Source: Planctomyces sp. | GTDB lineage: Bacteria > Planctomycetota > Planctomycetia > Planctomycetales > Planctomycetaceae | DNA: 35,771 bases | Direction of reading: 5' to 3' | Assembly (NCBI GenBank): GCA_013822855.1 | Contig: PNLE01000015.1 | Coordinates: 1-35,771, forward strand | Shown here: positions 19,521 through 28,258 of the stretch, piece by piece | How the letters are laid out: each line of letters opens with the position of its first letter | Position numbering within the stretch: position 1 is the first letter of the stretch | Position numbers and translations under genes: made by a program | Notes under the pieces: model-generated | What the model saw: the letters and a program-made list of their open reading frames with translations, nothing else | Told to the model about the DNA's origin: nothing | Database searches by the model: none

Positions 19521-20840
19521 TCAAACTTGTGGCTTAAGCGGGCTTTGGCTTTCGGGCGGGATTCTGCGAGGCATGGGGGCCAGAAAGGCCCACACACACA
19601 GTGCGAGTGCCACCGCCGCCGCTCCATAGAAACTGTAGCGATAGGTGAGGAAGTGATATTTACTGCGTTCAAAATACTCTGGCCCCACCGCCGATGCGAG
19701 GACCGTGCAGACTTGCGCGAAGGTCTGGATCGAGCCGAGGTGCGTCGAACCGAACCGCTTCCGCCAGGCGGTGAAAAACGCCACGGTGACAATGCCCCCG
19801 GAGACCGACATGCCGATGGCGTAGAACATGAGGTGCTGCGACGTCGAGAGGAACGGATATGCTCCCAGGCTGACGGCCATCAATAGCATGGCCAGCGCCA
19901 TCATCCGTTCCAACGAGACAATCAGCCCAAAAAAGCCCGCGCCCAAATTCGTCCCCAACCCCACCAGGAACGAGAACGCCATCATCTGGCGGTACTGCTC
20001 GAACGAGTAACCCCGCTCCGCCAGGATCGAATGGTTGAAGAGCGAAGTTCCCGAACTCACCAGGCCAAAGAAGGACGTGGCCAACGCGAGCAGCCAGAAC
20101 GATTGCGTCCCCATGGCCTCCTTCAGAGTCCATGAATCATCAGGAGGAACAGCACTATCTACTTCTTCAATCAATGATTGAGGGGCGGCGAAAGGTTCAA
20201 ATTCCTGGGCAGTCGGTTCCTGGCGGAGGACGATGAGCGACACAACACCCAAGCCTCCGACCATGGCCGCCACGCGAATCCAGATCCAACGCCAGTCGAT
20301 CTCACCCATCTGACCTGCGAAATGGAAGGCGGCGGCGAACCCCATGCCCATCACCACCGTGTAGAGGGCCATCGCCTGCGTGATCCGGCGATTGAACCAT
20401 TTGCCGACCAGCGTGAGGCTCGCCGAAGAGAGGATCGTCTGGCCGAAGCCACGCGTCAAAGTGAGGACGAACGCGAAGGCCCAGAATCCGGTCACCGTCG
20501 TCATCCACCAGACCGATCCCGCCAGCAGCAGCAAGCTCCCCGCCAACACCCAGCGTGTTCCGAGGCGATCCATCAACCAGCCGCTACCGATTCCGAAGGC
20601 GGCTCCGATCAAGGTGGCGATCAGATTGACGCGGGCCATCGAGAGGCGGTTTAGTTCCAGCGACTCGTCCTGGATGAGTCGCTCGGTGATCAGCCCCAAC
20701 CCGTGTGTCCGTGCGGGAAAGGTGGCCACCATCGCCGCCGCCGCGATTAATAGCGCGATGCCGGCGTACGTCAATCGCACATTCACGGGACGAAGGCTAT
20801 TCGAGCCTTGAGTCTTGCTGATCACTAAATTTCCAAGCAT
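19521..20840 (-). CDS. MFS transporter upstream of the ArsI/ArsR genes
   Basis: Twelve-helix major facilitator protein of about 439 residues. The loop motif GSGWLMDRLGTRWVL corresponds to MFS motif A, and the second half starts near TQSFWLLALATSFFGLVSSG. It resembles monocarboxylate or oxalate/formate-type MFS proteins more than drug pumps. The open frame extends to a TTG at 20861, but that lies inside an inverted repeat; the ATG at 20840 was chosen. It has no clear ribosome site. The ArsI-like gene follows after 34 nt, so the two are probably co-transcribed and the pump may export an arsenical or its product; this is inference from position only. Confidence 0.82.
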   Translation of the reverse strand: MLGNLVISKTQGSNSLRPVNVRLTYAGIALLIAAAAMVATFPARTHGLGLITERLIQDESLELNRLSMARVNLIATLIGAAFGIGSGWLMDRLGTRWVLAGSLLLLAGSVWWMTTVTGFWAFAFVLTLTRGFGQTILSSASLTLVGKWFNRRITQAMALYTVVMGMGFAAAFHFAGQMGEIDWRWIWIRVAAMVGGLGVVSLIVLRQEPTAQEFEPFAAPQSLIEEVDSAVPPDDSWTLKEAMGTQSFWLLALATSFFGLVSSGTSLFNHSILAERGYSFEQYRQMMAFSFLVGLGTNLGAGFFGLIVSLERMMALAMLLMAVSLGAYPFLSTSQHLMFYAIGMSVSGGIVTVAFFTAWRKRFGSTHLGSIQTFAQVCTVLASAVGPEYFERSKYHFLTYRYSFYGAAAVALALCVWAFLAPMPRRIPPESQSPLKPQV

Positions 20841-20843
20841 TGA

Positions 20844-20946
20844 GGCGAGCGAGGGGGTCAACCCCCTGTTTCTAATTTTTTTAAATAACTATTTTTCACT
20901 GTGCACGCCCCATCGAGAAACAGGTGGTTGGCACCCACCGCTCGCC
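20844..20946. repeat. Imperfect inverted repeat, about 30-nt arms
   Basis: Two arms (20844-20873 and 20916-20946) are imperfect inverted copies, with identical ends (GGCGAGCG outside, CTGTTTCT inside) and a variable GGGGG/CCCCC core that is itself a small hairpin. They enclose an AT-rich 42-nt centre. The unit fills the gap between the PhyH stop and the MFS start, both minus. The structure resembles a small non-coding mobile or palindromic repeat. It is not a good minus-strand terminator, since the T-rich part does not follow the stem on that strand. Confidence 0.6.
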
Positions 20947-20952
20947 GGAGTG

Positions 20953-21780
20953 CTACCGGAAATAGGTGTCCGGCTTACCATACTCCGCGTAGCGTTCCTT
21001 GAGCCACGCTTGAAAGTAGGCGTAGTGCTCGGCGCGCTGGTCGCCGCCATCGCTGATCGCGTTATAGCTAAGGTAAAGCTGCCGTCGCCAGACGGGGGAC
21101 CGATTCGGCGATGATCCGTGCGGGGTGAAACCGCCGAAGATGGCGATATCGCCCGGGGCGAGGGTCAGCTTCAACGGCTGAGCACCTTGCAACTGCTCGA
21201 CCGAAAGCTCTCGATAGTTTCCATCCGTCGGCGTGAGCGGCCCGTCGTGATGCAAGCCAGCATAAAGTTCGGTGGAGCCGTTCTCCGGGTTGCAGCTATC
21301 GATCGGCACAAGGACCGTCAGGAACGAACGGGGAAAGTTCTCCCACGCAATATAGTCTTGGTGGATCCCATAACCTTTCGCACCGGGCGGCTTGAAGATC
21401 AGCTTGTCCTTGAACAGGACGGCCGGTTCGCCGTAGATCGCTTCCAGCACTTCGAGCAGACGCCGATCGCGGGCCACCCGGTCGCAGGCGGGGGAAAGGT
21501 CGTTGATCGGATCGAATGTCTCGAAGAGGCAATCGCCGTTCTCATGATGCGGCTGGAAACGGCACCTGAGGTTGTTGGTGTCAATGAGATCACGCCGCTC
21601 GGTGAGCAACGCTTCCGCCTCGTCCGAGACCTGCTGGATCAACGCCGGGTCGAAAAACTCCCGCAGCACCAGGTAACCATCACGCCGGTAGGCCTCCAGT
21701 TCGGAGGGAGAAACTGGCGGAGGTGCCTGTGGGAAGTCATCGACACCCGAATTCGCGGAACTTGAAGCCACAAGACTCAT
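20953..21780 (-). CDS. Phytanoyl-CoA dioxygenase (PhyH) family protein
   Basis: Fe(II)/2-oxoglutarate-dependent oxygenase of 275 residues. The N-terminal YRRDGYLVLREFFDP is the typical PhyH start (about residues 31-45). The HxD iron site is GIHQDY, the second histidine is in FGGFTPHGSSPN, and the 2-oxoglutarate-binding arginine is in VWRRQLYLSYNA, about 10 residues later. A substrate-side region FKDKLIFKPPGAKGY precedes HxD. All catalytic residues appear present. Planctomycetes carry many paralogs of this family and the substrate cannot be told; it is not necessarily phytanoyl-CoA. The 90-nt gap downstream is filled by an inverted repeat. Confidence 0.9.
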   Translation of the reverse strand: MSLVASSSANSGVDDFPQAPPPVSPSELEAYRRDGYLVLREFFDPALIQQVSDEAEALLTERRDLIDTNNLRCRFQPHHENGDCLFETFDPINDLSPACDRVARDRRLLEVLEAIYGEPAVLFKDKLIFKPPGAKGYGIHQDYIAWENFPRSFLTVLVPIDSCNPENGSTELYAGLHHDGPLTPTDGNYRELSVEQLQGAQPLKLTLAPGDIAIFGGFTPHGSSPNRSPVWRRQLYLSYNAISDGGDQRAEHYAYFQAWLKERYAEYGKPDTYFR

Positions 21781-21846
21781 GCTAGTTTCCCAATAAGCGT
21801 GTGGGCTATCGGCGATTTAACCAAACGGCTTGTCGCTAGCGGAACG

Positions 21847-22926
<1,080 letters not shown>

Positions 22927-22952
22927 GGGGCGAGGCTCCGGGGAGATGACAA

Positions 22953-22968
22953 TCTAACATGCGTTAGA
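22953..22968. promoter_or_regulatory. Short palindrome upstream of the DUF1559 gene
   Basis: TCTAAC and GTTAGA form 6-bp arms around ATGC, 27 nt before the ATG on the minus strand. It could be an operator or part of the 5' leader; the size allows chance. Confidence 0.3.
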
Positions 22969-23060
22969 GTGTTGCCTCACCGGAATCCGAAATCAACCCC
23001 CGTCTCGACACGTTTTCCGCCATTCAGTGGGGGAACAGTCGAGTCCAGCGACATCAATGG

Positions 23061-23879
23061 TCAGAACTGGTGGCCGCGCTGGGGGCCGCGCTGGGTCAGC
23101 GTGAGGATTTCCGGGCCGGTTTCGGTCATCAGGATTTGATGCTCGAACTGGGCTGAGAGAGCCAGGTCGACCGTCCGCACCGTCCAGCCGTCGATGCTGT
23201 CCACAAATGTCCGGAACGTCCCCGCGTTGAGCATCGGCTCGATGGTGAAGGACATGCCCGGTTCGATCACATCCTGCGGCGGGTTGAGCCGGGGAACGTA
23301 GTGCGGGATGCCGGGATCCTGATGGAAATCCTGGCCGATGCCGTGGCCCTGGTACTCGCGCACGATCTCATAGGGCTTCTCGCGCACGAAGCGTTCGATG
23401 GCACGGCCGATGTCGGTCACCTTGCCATAGGGGGCGATCCCGTCGATGCCGGCGAACATGGCGTCGAATGTTGTCTGCACCAATTCGCGGGCGGCATCCG
23501 TGACATCGCCGATCAGGAATGTTTCCGACTGATCGCCGTACCAGCCATCGACCACGCTGGTCAGATCGACGTTGACGATGTCGCCATCGCGGAGCGGCCG
23601 GTCGTTGGGGATCCCGTGGCAGACGACTTCATTCACACTGGTGCAGATGGACGAGGGATAGCCCTTGTAGCCTTTGGTCGCGCAGGTATGCCCGTGGTCG
23701 TGAGTGTATTCCTCCACGAGTCGATCGAGTTGCAGGGTGGTGACGCCAGCCTTCACGTGATCGCGAATGAAGTCCATCACCTGGGCGTTGAACCGGGCGG
23801 CACGCCTGAGGCAATCCCGTTCCTCAAGGCCATAGATGGGACACTTGCGACGGACTTTTCGGCGGAGCGGTGCCTGCAT
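23061..23879 (-). CDS. map: Methionine aminopeptidase, type I
   Basis: Removes the initiator methionine from nascent proteins. From the ATG at 23879 the protein has 272 residues; the frame stays open to 24074 but the added sequence is not family-like. The metal ligands are visible in order: D in VNVDLTS, D in GDQSETF, H in GHGIGQDFH, E in FTIEPML and E in EHQILMTETG. CHGIPNDRPLRDGD and GYPSSICTSVNEVV are typical type I motifs. A short N-terminal basic extension (RRKVRRKCPIYG) is present, but not the long SH3-binding zinc region. No ribosome site is seen before the ATG, so the start is not certain. Divergent from the SpoU pair. Confidence 0.95.
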   Translation of the reverse strand: MQAPLRRKVRRKCPIYGLEERDCLRRAARFNAQVMDFIRDHVKAGVTTLQLDRLVEEYTHDHGHTCATKGYKGYPSSICTSVNEVVCHGIPNDRPLRDGDIVNVDLTSVVDGWYGDQSETFLIGDVTDAARELVQTTFDAMFAGIDGIAPYGKVTDIGRAIERFVREKPYEIVREYQGHGIGQDFHQDPGIPHYVPRLNPPQDVIEPGMSFTIEPMLNAGTFRTFVDSIDGWTVRTVDLALSAQFEHQILMTETGPEILTLTQRGPQRGHQF

Positions 23880-24104
23880 CGTATGCTGGATTCGTTCGAG
23901 GAAACGGTGTGGCCTCTGTGCGACGCAGCAGAGTTGCCAAATGAGTGTCGCCCCCCTGCTCGCAATTGGCAAGTGCTGTTCGTATTCTCCGTTTCGAAAC
24001 TCCCTTCGCGAACCAGTCCGCCCCAAAGCCTCGTCGGGCCGCCCGCTGGATGCGACATTCATGGCTTCGACCAATGGTTCCGCCTGTCAGATCGAGAAAG
24101 AAAA

Positions 24105-24902
24105 TTGCCGAAATTTCTGGGGAATCACAATCGTTCGTGGATCTGGGGACGGCATCTGGTCTTCGCCACCCTCATGGCGGGGAAATGGCCACCGCTTGAG
24201 GTGCATTACGATTCCCACCGGTTCTCACCCTTCGATGAATTGCCTGTTTCCCCTACCGCAAAAGCCCAAACCTTGCGTGAAGTCTGTGAGCAGTTGGGTG
24301 TGGAACTCGTCGCTTCCACGGCCAACGATCTCACCCGCACCTGCCGAGCGGAAGACCATCAGGGCCTTTGCGCCCGAATGCCGGAGTTTCCTTACCACTC
24401 GCTTACGGAGCTTCTTGCGACAGAAAGCCCCAGGCACTTCGTCATCCTCGATGGGATACAGGACAGCTTCAACCTCGGCGCGATCATCCGCAGTGCCGAG
24501 GCTCTCGGATGTGGCGGTGTGATTCTTCCAGCGAAAGGTCAGGCGGGGATCAACAGCCAGTCGGCCCGCAGTTCGGCGGGAGCCGTCAACTGGTTGCCGA
24601 TCTGCCGTGTCGACCGCCTCGATGAGGCTGCCGGGCAGTTGAAGGCGGCCGGATTGACTTTGCTGGCCGCGACCGAGAAAAGCAAACTCTCCCTCTGGAA
24701 TGTCGCCATTCCCCGACGAGTGACCATTGTCATCGGCAACGAGGGGAAAGGTGTCTCGGAAGAACTGCTTTCCCATTGCGACCTGCAAGTGCGTGTGCCC
24801 ATGTCGGGTATCACCTCCTCTCTCAATGCGGCTGTGGCGGCGGGGATCATGCTGGCCGAGGTGAGTCGACAAGCCGGATTGTCGCCTTCATCGACGGGCT
24901 GA
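24105..24902 (+). CDS. SpoU/TrmH-family RNA 2'-O-methyltransferase (copy 1)
   Basis: SPOUT-fold RNA ribose methyltransferase, about 265 residues. All three family motifs are present: motif 1 NLGAIIRSAEALGCGGVI with the catalytic arginine, motif 2 IVIGNEGKGVSEE, and motif 3 MSGITSSLNAAVAAGIML, forming the knotted SAM site. The N-terminal part (IWGRHLVFATL) resembles the substrate-binding domain of RlmB-like enzymes. The frame is open from 23301, but the upstream half is antisense to map; TTG at 24105, preceded by GAGAAAG, is the best start I can see, and it is not certain. The target (23S rRNA G2251-like or tRNA) is undetermined. A second SpoU gene follows after 58 nt. Confidence 0.88.
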   Translation: MPKFLGNHNRSWIWGRHLVFATLMAGKWPPLEVHYDSHRFSPFDELPVSPTAKAQTLREVCEQLGVELVASTANDLTRTCRAEDHQGLCARMPEFPYHSLTELLATESPRHFVILDGIQDSFNLGAIIRSAEALGCGGVILPAKGQAGINSQSARSSAGAVNWLPICRVDRLDEAAGQLKAAGLTLLAATEKSKLSLWNVAIPRRVTIVIGNEGKGVSEELLSHCDLQVRVPMSGITSSLNAAVAAGIMLAEVSRQAGLSPSSTG

Positions 24903-24960
24903 AGTCCCCGAAGAATCACTCGCGTTCAATCACTTATGAAATCTCAATTGGAATGCTGGC

Positions 24961-25743
24961 GTGACGATCACTTTGCGAAATCCCCACAGTGTGTTGGCGG
25001 CTTTGGAACACCGGGCGCACGACGTTATTGAAATCGTCGTCACAGCCAACCCATCGCCTGGGTGGGGCGAGGTGATGGAACAAGCGAAGATCCACAAGAT
25101 TCCCGTGAGGACCGCCTTGGCGGCCGCACCGAAGGATCGCGTGGGCAAATCGGAGCGGCAGAGCGGTTCGGAAGCGACTGTGCGCGACCGAACTCCCGTG
25201 ACGGTGGAACAGCTCTTCGCCATGTCGCCCCCGGGGCCGATCTCGAAGTCGCCCGATGCTCCCAGTGTGAGCGAAGGAGTGGCTGCGAAAGGCAATCCCC
25301 ACGGAATCTGGTTGGCCCTCGATTGCCTGCAGGATCCCCACAATGTGGGGGCCGTGTTTCGCGCGGCGGCGTTCTTTGGAGCACGCGGTGTGATCGTGAC
25401 GCGCGACCGTTCGGCACCTTTGACTGGAACCGCCTATGACGTCGCCGCCGGTGGGATGGAATCCATTCCCTTCGCCCAACCGCCGAATCTCGCGCGGGCT
25501 TTGGAGATCGCCAAGAAGAGCGGTGTCTGGGTGCTGGGAAGCTCCGAGCATGCCCAGCAACCTCTTTCCCGCATCAAGCCGGATCGTCCGTGGCTGGTGG
25601 TGGTGGGCAACGAGGAGGGAGGTCTGCGCCGGCTGACGCTCGAATTGTGCGATGAAGTCTGCACGATTCCACAACTGGGGCCGGTCGACTCGCTCAACGT
25701 TTCGGTCGCCACCGGGATTCTGCTGTATGCCTTGAACTCGTGA
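24961..25743 (+). CDS. SpoU/TrmH-family RNA 2'-O-methyltransferase (copy 2)
   Basis: Second SPOUT methyltransferase, 260 residues, starting at GTG. LRNPHSVLAALEHRAHDVIEIV matches the RlmB N-terminal domain. Motif 1 is HNVGAVFRAAAFFGARGVIV, motif 2 is LVVVGNEEGGLRRLT and motif 3 is DSLNVSVATGILLY, all intact. Between the N-terminal and catalytic domains there is a Ser/Pro/Lys-rich insert of about 40 residues (roughly 60-105) not typical of RlmB. It is nearer to RlmB than copy 1 is, so it may be the 23S rRNA Gm2251 enzyme, but the assignment is not secure. It is tandem to copy 1 and converges with the 228-residue gene. Confidence 0.87.
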   Translation: MTITLRNPHSVLAALEHRAHDVIEIVVTANPSPGWGEVMEQAKIHKIPVRTALAAAPKDRVGKSERQSGSEATVRDRTPVTVEQLFAMSPPGPISKSPDAPSVSEGVAAKGNPHGIWLALDCLQDPHNVGAVFRAAAFFGARGVIVTRDRSAPLTGTAYDVAAGGMESIPFAQPPNLARALEIAKKSGVWVLGSSEHAQQPLSRIKPDRPWLVVVGNEEGGLRRLTLELCDEVCTIPQLGPVDSLNVSVATGILLYALNS

Positions 25744-25778
25744 GTTCGCGGGACATCCAATCGCAAGCTGAAGAGATC

Positions 25779-25795
25779 GCCCGCCAATAGCGGGC
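25779..25795. terminator. Small hairpin between convergent genes
   Basis: GCCCGC and GCGGGC form a 6-bp stem with a 5-nt loop between the second SpoU stop and the stop of the convergent gene. No T run follows, so a terminator role is only plausible from position. Confidence 0.35.
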
Positions 25796-25802
25796 CTTAA
25801 CT

Positions 25803-26489
25803 TCAGACTCGCATGTGGGTCGCAAGTGTTTTGCGAAGTCTGGTCACTTCCTGGGACGTCAACAGGCCCGCGAGACGATCATTGATCGAAGGCTGGATCG
25901 TCCAGCGTCCGAGAAGATCGAACAAGGCCTCGGTCTCGAGGGTGCGGATGCCGAATTTCTTCTTGAGCTTGCGGCTCTCTTCGGGTGGCACATCAAGGAA
26001 CTGACCGATGAGCAGATAGTCCCCTTCGCTCGGAAGATCGAGATAGAGCTTGCGGATTTCCGCCGCCAGGGCCTCGTCGACCGGGAAGGTGACATCGAGC
26101 GGCCCGTTTTTCAGATGCAGCGGGACGGCATGCGGATCTCGCTCAAGCAGTATCGCCGCCGACTCGCAGGCAGCGTAGAGGATCGCCTCGTCGAGGAGAG
26201 AGGCTCGGTAGTGGGCGAGGCTGACATGCCGGGCCCAGAAGTCCGAGAGGACATCCAACTGGACCTGTGGAGCGACCTCCGCCAAGAAGGGAACTTCGCA
26301 CAGGAAGCCGGCCATGATTGGTCGTTGCTTCTCGATGTGTGGCCAGTCGAACTGGCTGAGAATCTGCCCACCATCGACGGCTCTCCGCTGTTGGTACACA
26401 AAGGCCTCAACCGTCTGTCTCCAGGCCAGCCGGAAAGCCAAGTAGGAGAGACAGGAGGCAGGCAGCAGTTTTTCGCCGAACTTGAGCAT
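25803..26489 (-). CDS. Hypothetical protein, 228 residues
   Basis: I do not recognise this family. The protein is soluble, lacks a signal peptide, and alternates hydrophobic helices and charged stretches: LSYLAFRLAWRQTVEAF near the start, DVLSDFWARHVSLAHYRA in the middle, and PPEESRKLKKKFGIRTLE with RLAGLLTSQEVTRLRKTL at the end. The plus strand also has a long open frame over the same DNA (25815-26687), but that one is rich in residues typical of antisense shadows and has no better start. The ATG at 26489 has a weak ribosome site. It is convergent with the SpoU pair and divergent from the CPXCG gene, neither of which explains it. Confidence 0.6.
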   Translation of the reverse strand: MLKFGEKLLPASCLSYLAFRLAWRQTVEAFVYQQRRAVDGGQILSQFDWPHIEKQRPIMAGFLCEVPFLAEVAPQVQLDVLSDFWARHVSLAHYRASLLDEAILYAACESAAILLERDPHAVPLHLKNGPLDVTFPVDEALAAEIRKLYLDLPSEGDYLLIGQFLDVPPEESRKLKKKFGIRTLETEALFDLLGRWTIQPSINDRLAGLLTSQEVTRLRKTLATHMRV

Positions 26490-26809
26490 TTCGGCACTAT
26501 TCCGCTGTTTGCCGGACTTCTCAAGATGGTGGGAGCGATTTTTTGGGTTTTAAGTCGAATTTGGGGAACGCATGTCGCGGTTTGTACCGTTCGCAAGGAT
26601 TTCGTGGCTTTCCGGCGACAATTTTCAAGCAAGAACGTGAGGCGTTCCGGCAACATTCTTGGCTGCAGTGCCCCCGAGAGTTTTTGACGTGCCGGTCGAA
26701 ATCTCTCCGCGATCAATGAACTTCATTTGTGTTCAGATCGCGGCTTGCAGATAAGATTCAGGACGGTGACCGTGCCCTGAGTTTTCCAGAACTGTCACTC
26801 CGGGCCATC
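26490..26809. promoter_or_regulatory. Divergent intergenic region
   Basis: About 320 nt between two divergent genes. It has T-rich patches near 26535-26560 and 26680-26686. A TTGACG at 26684-26689 resembles a -35 box for the plus strand, but no matching -10 box follows at the right distance. No small gene is supported. Confidence 0.3.
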
Positions 26810-27070
26810 ATGGATGTTCAGGAACTATCGGAGGTGCTCGAGTTGGAATCACCGCGGCCGCGAAAGCGCAAGAGGCGTCCCCGAACTTCCACACCCGAAG
26901 GGGGATACGTCTGTCATTCGTGCGGGGAAGAGATTATCGTGCCTATTGATCTCTCACAGGGGAGCGAACAGGAGTATGTCGAGGATTGCCCCGTTTGCTG
27001 CTCTCCCAATGTGATCACCGTCGAGATCGAACCGGACGGGCAGTTTCGTGTGGATGCGCGACCTGAATGA
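26810..27070 (+). CDS. CPXCG-motif cysteine-rich protein
   Basis: Small protein of 86 residues from the ATG at 26810 (the frame opens at 26729). The first 30 residues end in a very basic stretch (RPRKRKRRPRT). Then follows a zinc-ribbon-like domain: YVCHSCGEEIIVPIDLSQG and YVEDCPVCCSPNVITVEIE. Two Cys pairs (C-x2-C and C-x2-CC) and the YVEDC-VCC-P block are the signature of the CPXCG (DUF) family, although the first motif here is CHSCG rather than CPYCG. Most members lack the basic N-terminal extension, which may bind nucleic acid. Function unknown; it probably binds a metal. Confidence 0.85.
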   Translation: MDVQELSEVLELESPRPRKRKRRPRTSTPEGGYVCHSCGEEIIVPIDLSQGSEQEYVEDCPVCCSPNVITVEIEPDGQFRVDARPE

Positions 27071-27090
27071 TCGCCACCATGGGTTGGTGA

Positions 27091-27118
27091 ACCCATCGAT
27101 TGATACCCATCGATTGAT
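27091..27118. repeat. Perfect tandem duplication of a 14-mer
   Basis: ACCCATCGATTGAT occurs twice without a spacer (27091-27104, 27105-27118), 50 nt before the start of the HEAT/PDZ gene. Each copy holds the palindrome ATCGAT. It could be a pair of regulator sites or simply replication slippage. Confidence 0.5.
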
Positions 27119-27168
27119 TAAGGCCAGTTCGGTTGAATGGATTGAGCGATTGAGAGAATGGAGGGGTG

Positions 27169-28128
27169 ATGCTGCCGATACCTGGTCGCTATCTGATGGT
27201 AGGCGTCTTGCTCTCCCTAGTTGTTTGGGCTGCCCTGACTTCCACACCCGTGACCAATCCTTTGGATCCGGAATCGGTGTCGGCGCAGATTCGGTTGCTC
27301 AACAACGGGACAGCTGCCAGCCGGCGCAGAGCGGCGGAGGATCTTCTGAAGGCGGGACAAGCCGCCGTTCCACAACTCGTCGAACAGATCAAGAATGACC
27401 CGGATCACTGCCGCCCGCTGATCCATGTGCTCTCGGACATGACAGTCGTCAACGAACAAGAATCCGGCGAAGCGGCCCTCACCGCCATTGAGGAACTCAC
27501 CTCCCACGAGGACAAAGAGGTCTCGGATGCCGCATGGGAGGCGCTTTCGGAGAACTATTCAATCCGTCGCCGCCGGGCCATCGACGCCTTGACCCGTCTG
27601 GGCGCCAAGATCGACACCGTGGCGGAAAGTTTCGCCAGCAACGGCAGCAGCATTGAGTATGCGGTGCTTGACGAGAAGTACACGGGGGGCCGAGAAGGCC
27701 TCAAGCATTTGAAGCGACTCAACGTCCTGCATGTGCTCTACGTCTCGGAGAAATTGGGCATCTCTCGCGAAGAGCTGGAATCCCTGCGTCAGTGGTATCC
27801 AAGATTGCAAATCAGCACCGAATTGAACGGGTGTCTGGGGATTGTCGGAGCGATGCCCTTCGGCTCCAACGTGATGATCGATCGCGTGTTGCCGGGTTCA
27901 CCCGCCGCGAAGGTTGGCTTGCGTCCCGGGGATCGAATTCTGGGCGTGGATGGCGTCGAGGCTCCCACTCTCCGGCAGATGGTGGCCACCATTTCTCGGC
28001 ACCCGCCGGGTGAACCGGTGGTCGTGACAGTCCTCCGCCGTGACGAGCAGGTGTTAACGTTCCGGATCCTCGCAGGTAGTGATTTCGGCACTGGCAACTG
28101 TCAGTGCGGCGAACCTCCTGCAAATTGA
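27169..28128 (+). CDS. Membrane-anchored HEAT-like / PDZ domain protein
   Basis: Protein of 319 residues, start ATG at 27169 with GGAGGGG just upstream. An N-terminal hydrophobic helix (about residues 8-26) acts as anchor or uncleaved signal. Residues 45-140 hold HEAT-like helices (SRRRAAEDLLKAGQAAVPQLVEQI, DAAWEALSENYS). Residues from about 220 are a PDZ domain: LNGCLGIVGAMPF, IDRVLPGSPAAKVGLRPGDRILGVDG and GEPVVVTVLRRDE, the standard PDZ order. No protease domain is present, so it is likely an envelope adaptor or sensor. The C-terminus has a CQC motif (GNCQCGEPP). It is the first of two exported-protein genes upstream of purN. Confidence 0.83.
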   Translation: MLPIPGRYLMVGVLLSLVVWAALTSTPVTNPLDPESVSAQIRLLNNGTAASRRRAAEDLLKAGQAAVPQLVEQIKNDPDHCRPLIHVLSDMTVVNEQESGEAALTAIEELTSHEDKEVSDAAWEALSENYSIRRRRAIDALTRLGAKIDTVAESFASNGSSIEYAVLDEKYTGGREGLKHLKRLNVLHVLYVSEKLGISREELESLRQWYPRLQISTELNGCLGIVGAMPFGSNVMIDRVLPGSPAAKVGLRPGDRILGVDGVEAPTLRQMVATISRHPPGEPVVVTVLRRDEQVLTFRILAGSDFGTGNCQCGEPPAN

Positions 28129-28258
28129 TCGACTCGACACCCACGCTGAACAACGTCACAATTCCAACACGGTTGGATTTGCCGGTTATGGCGACCAGTG
28201 AAACTGGGTGGTTTTCCGCGTGACTCCAGGGTTGGATGTCGGATCAAGGGGACGCTCG

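Noticed and set aside
23301..24104. Upstream part of the long frame leading into SpoU copy 1
   Set aside because: Antisense to map and without SpoU-like sequence, so not part of the protein.
25815..26687. Plus-strand open frame (290 codons) opposite the 228-residue protein
   Set aside because: Composition looks like an antisense shadow and the frame has no better start; not fully excluded.
26684..26717. TTGACG as a -35 box for the CPXCG gene
   Set aside because: No acceptable -10 box at 16-18 nt.
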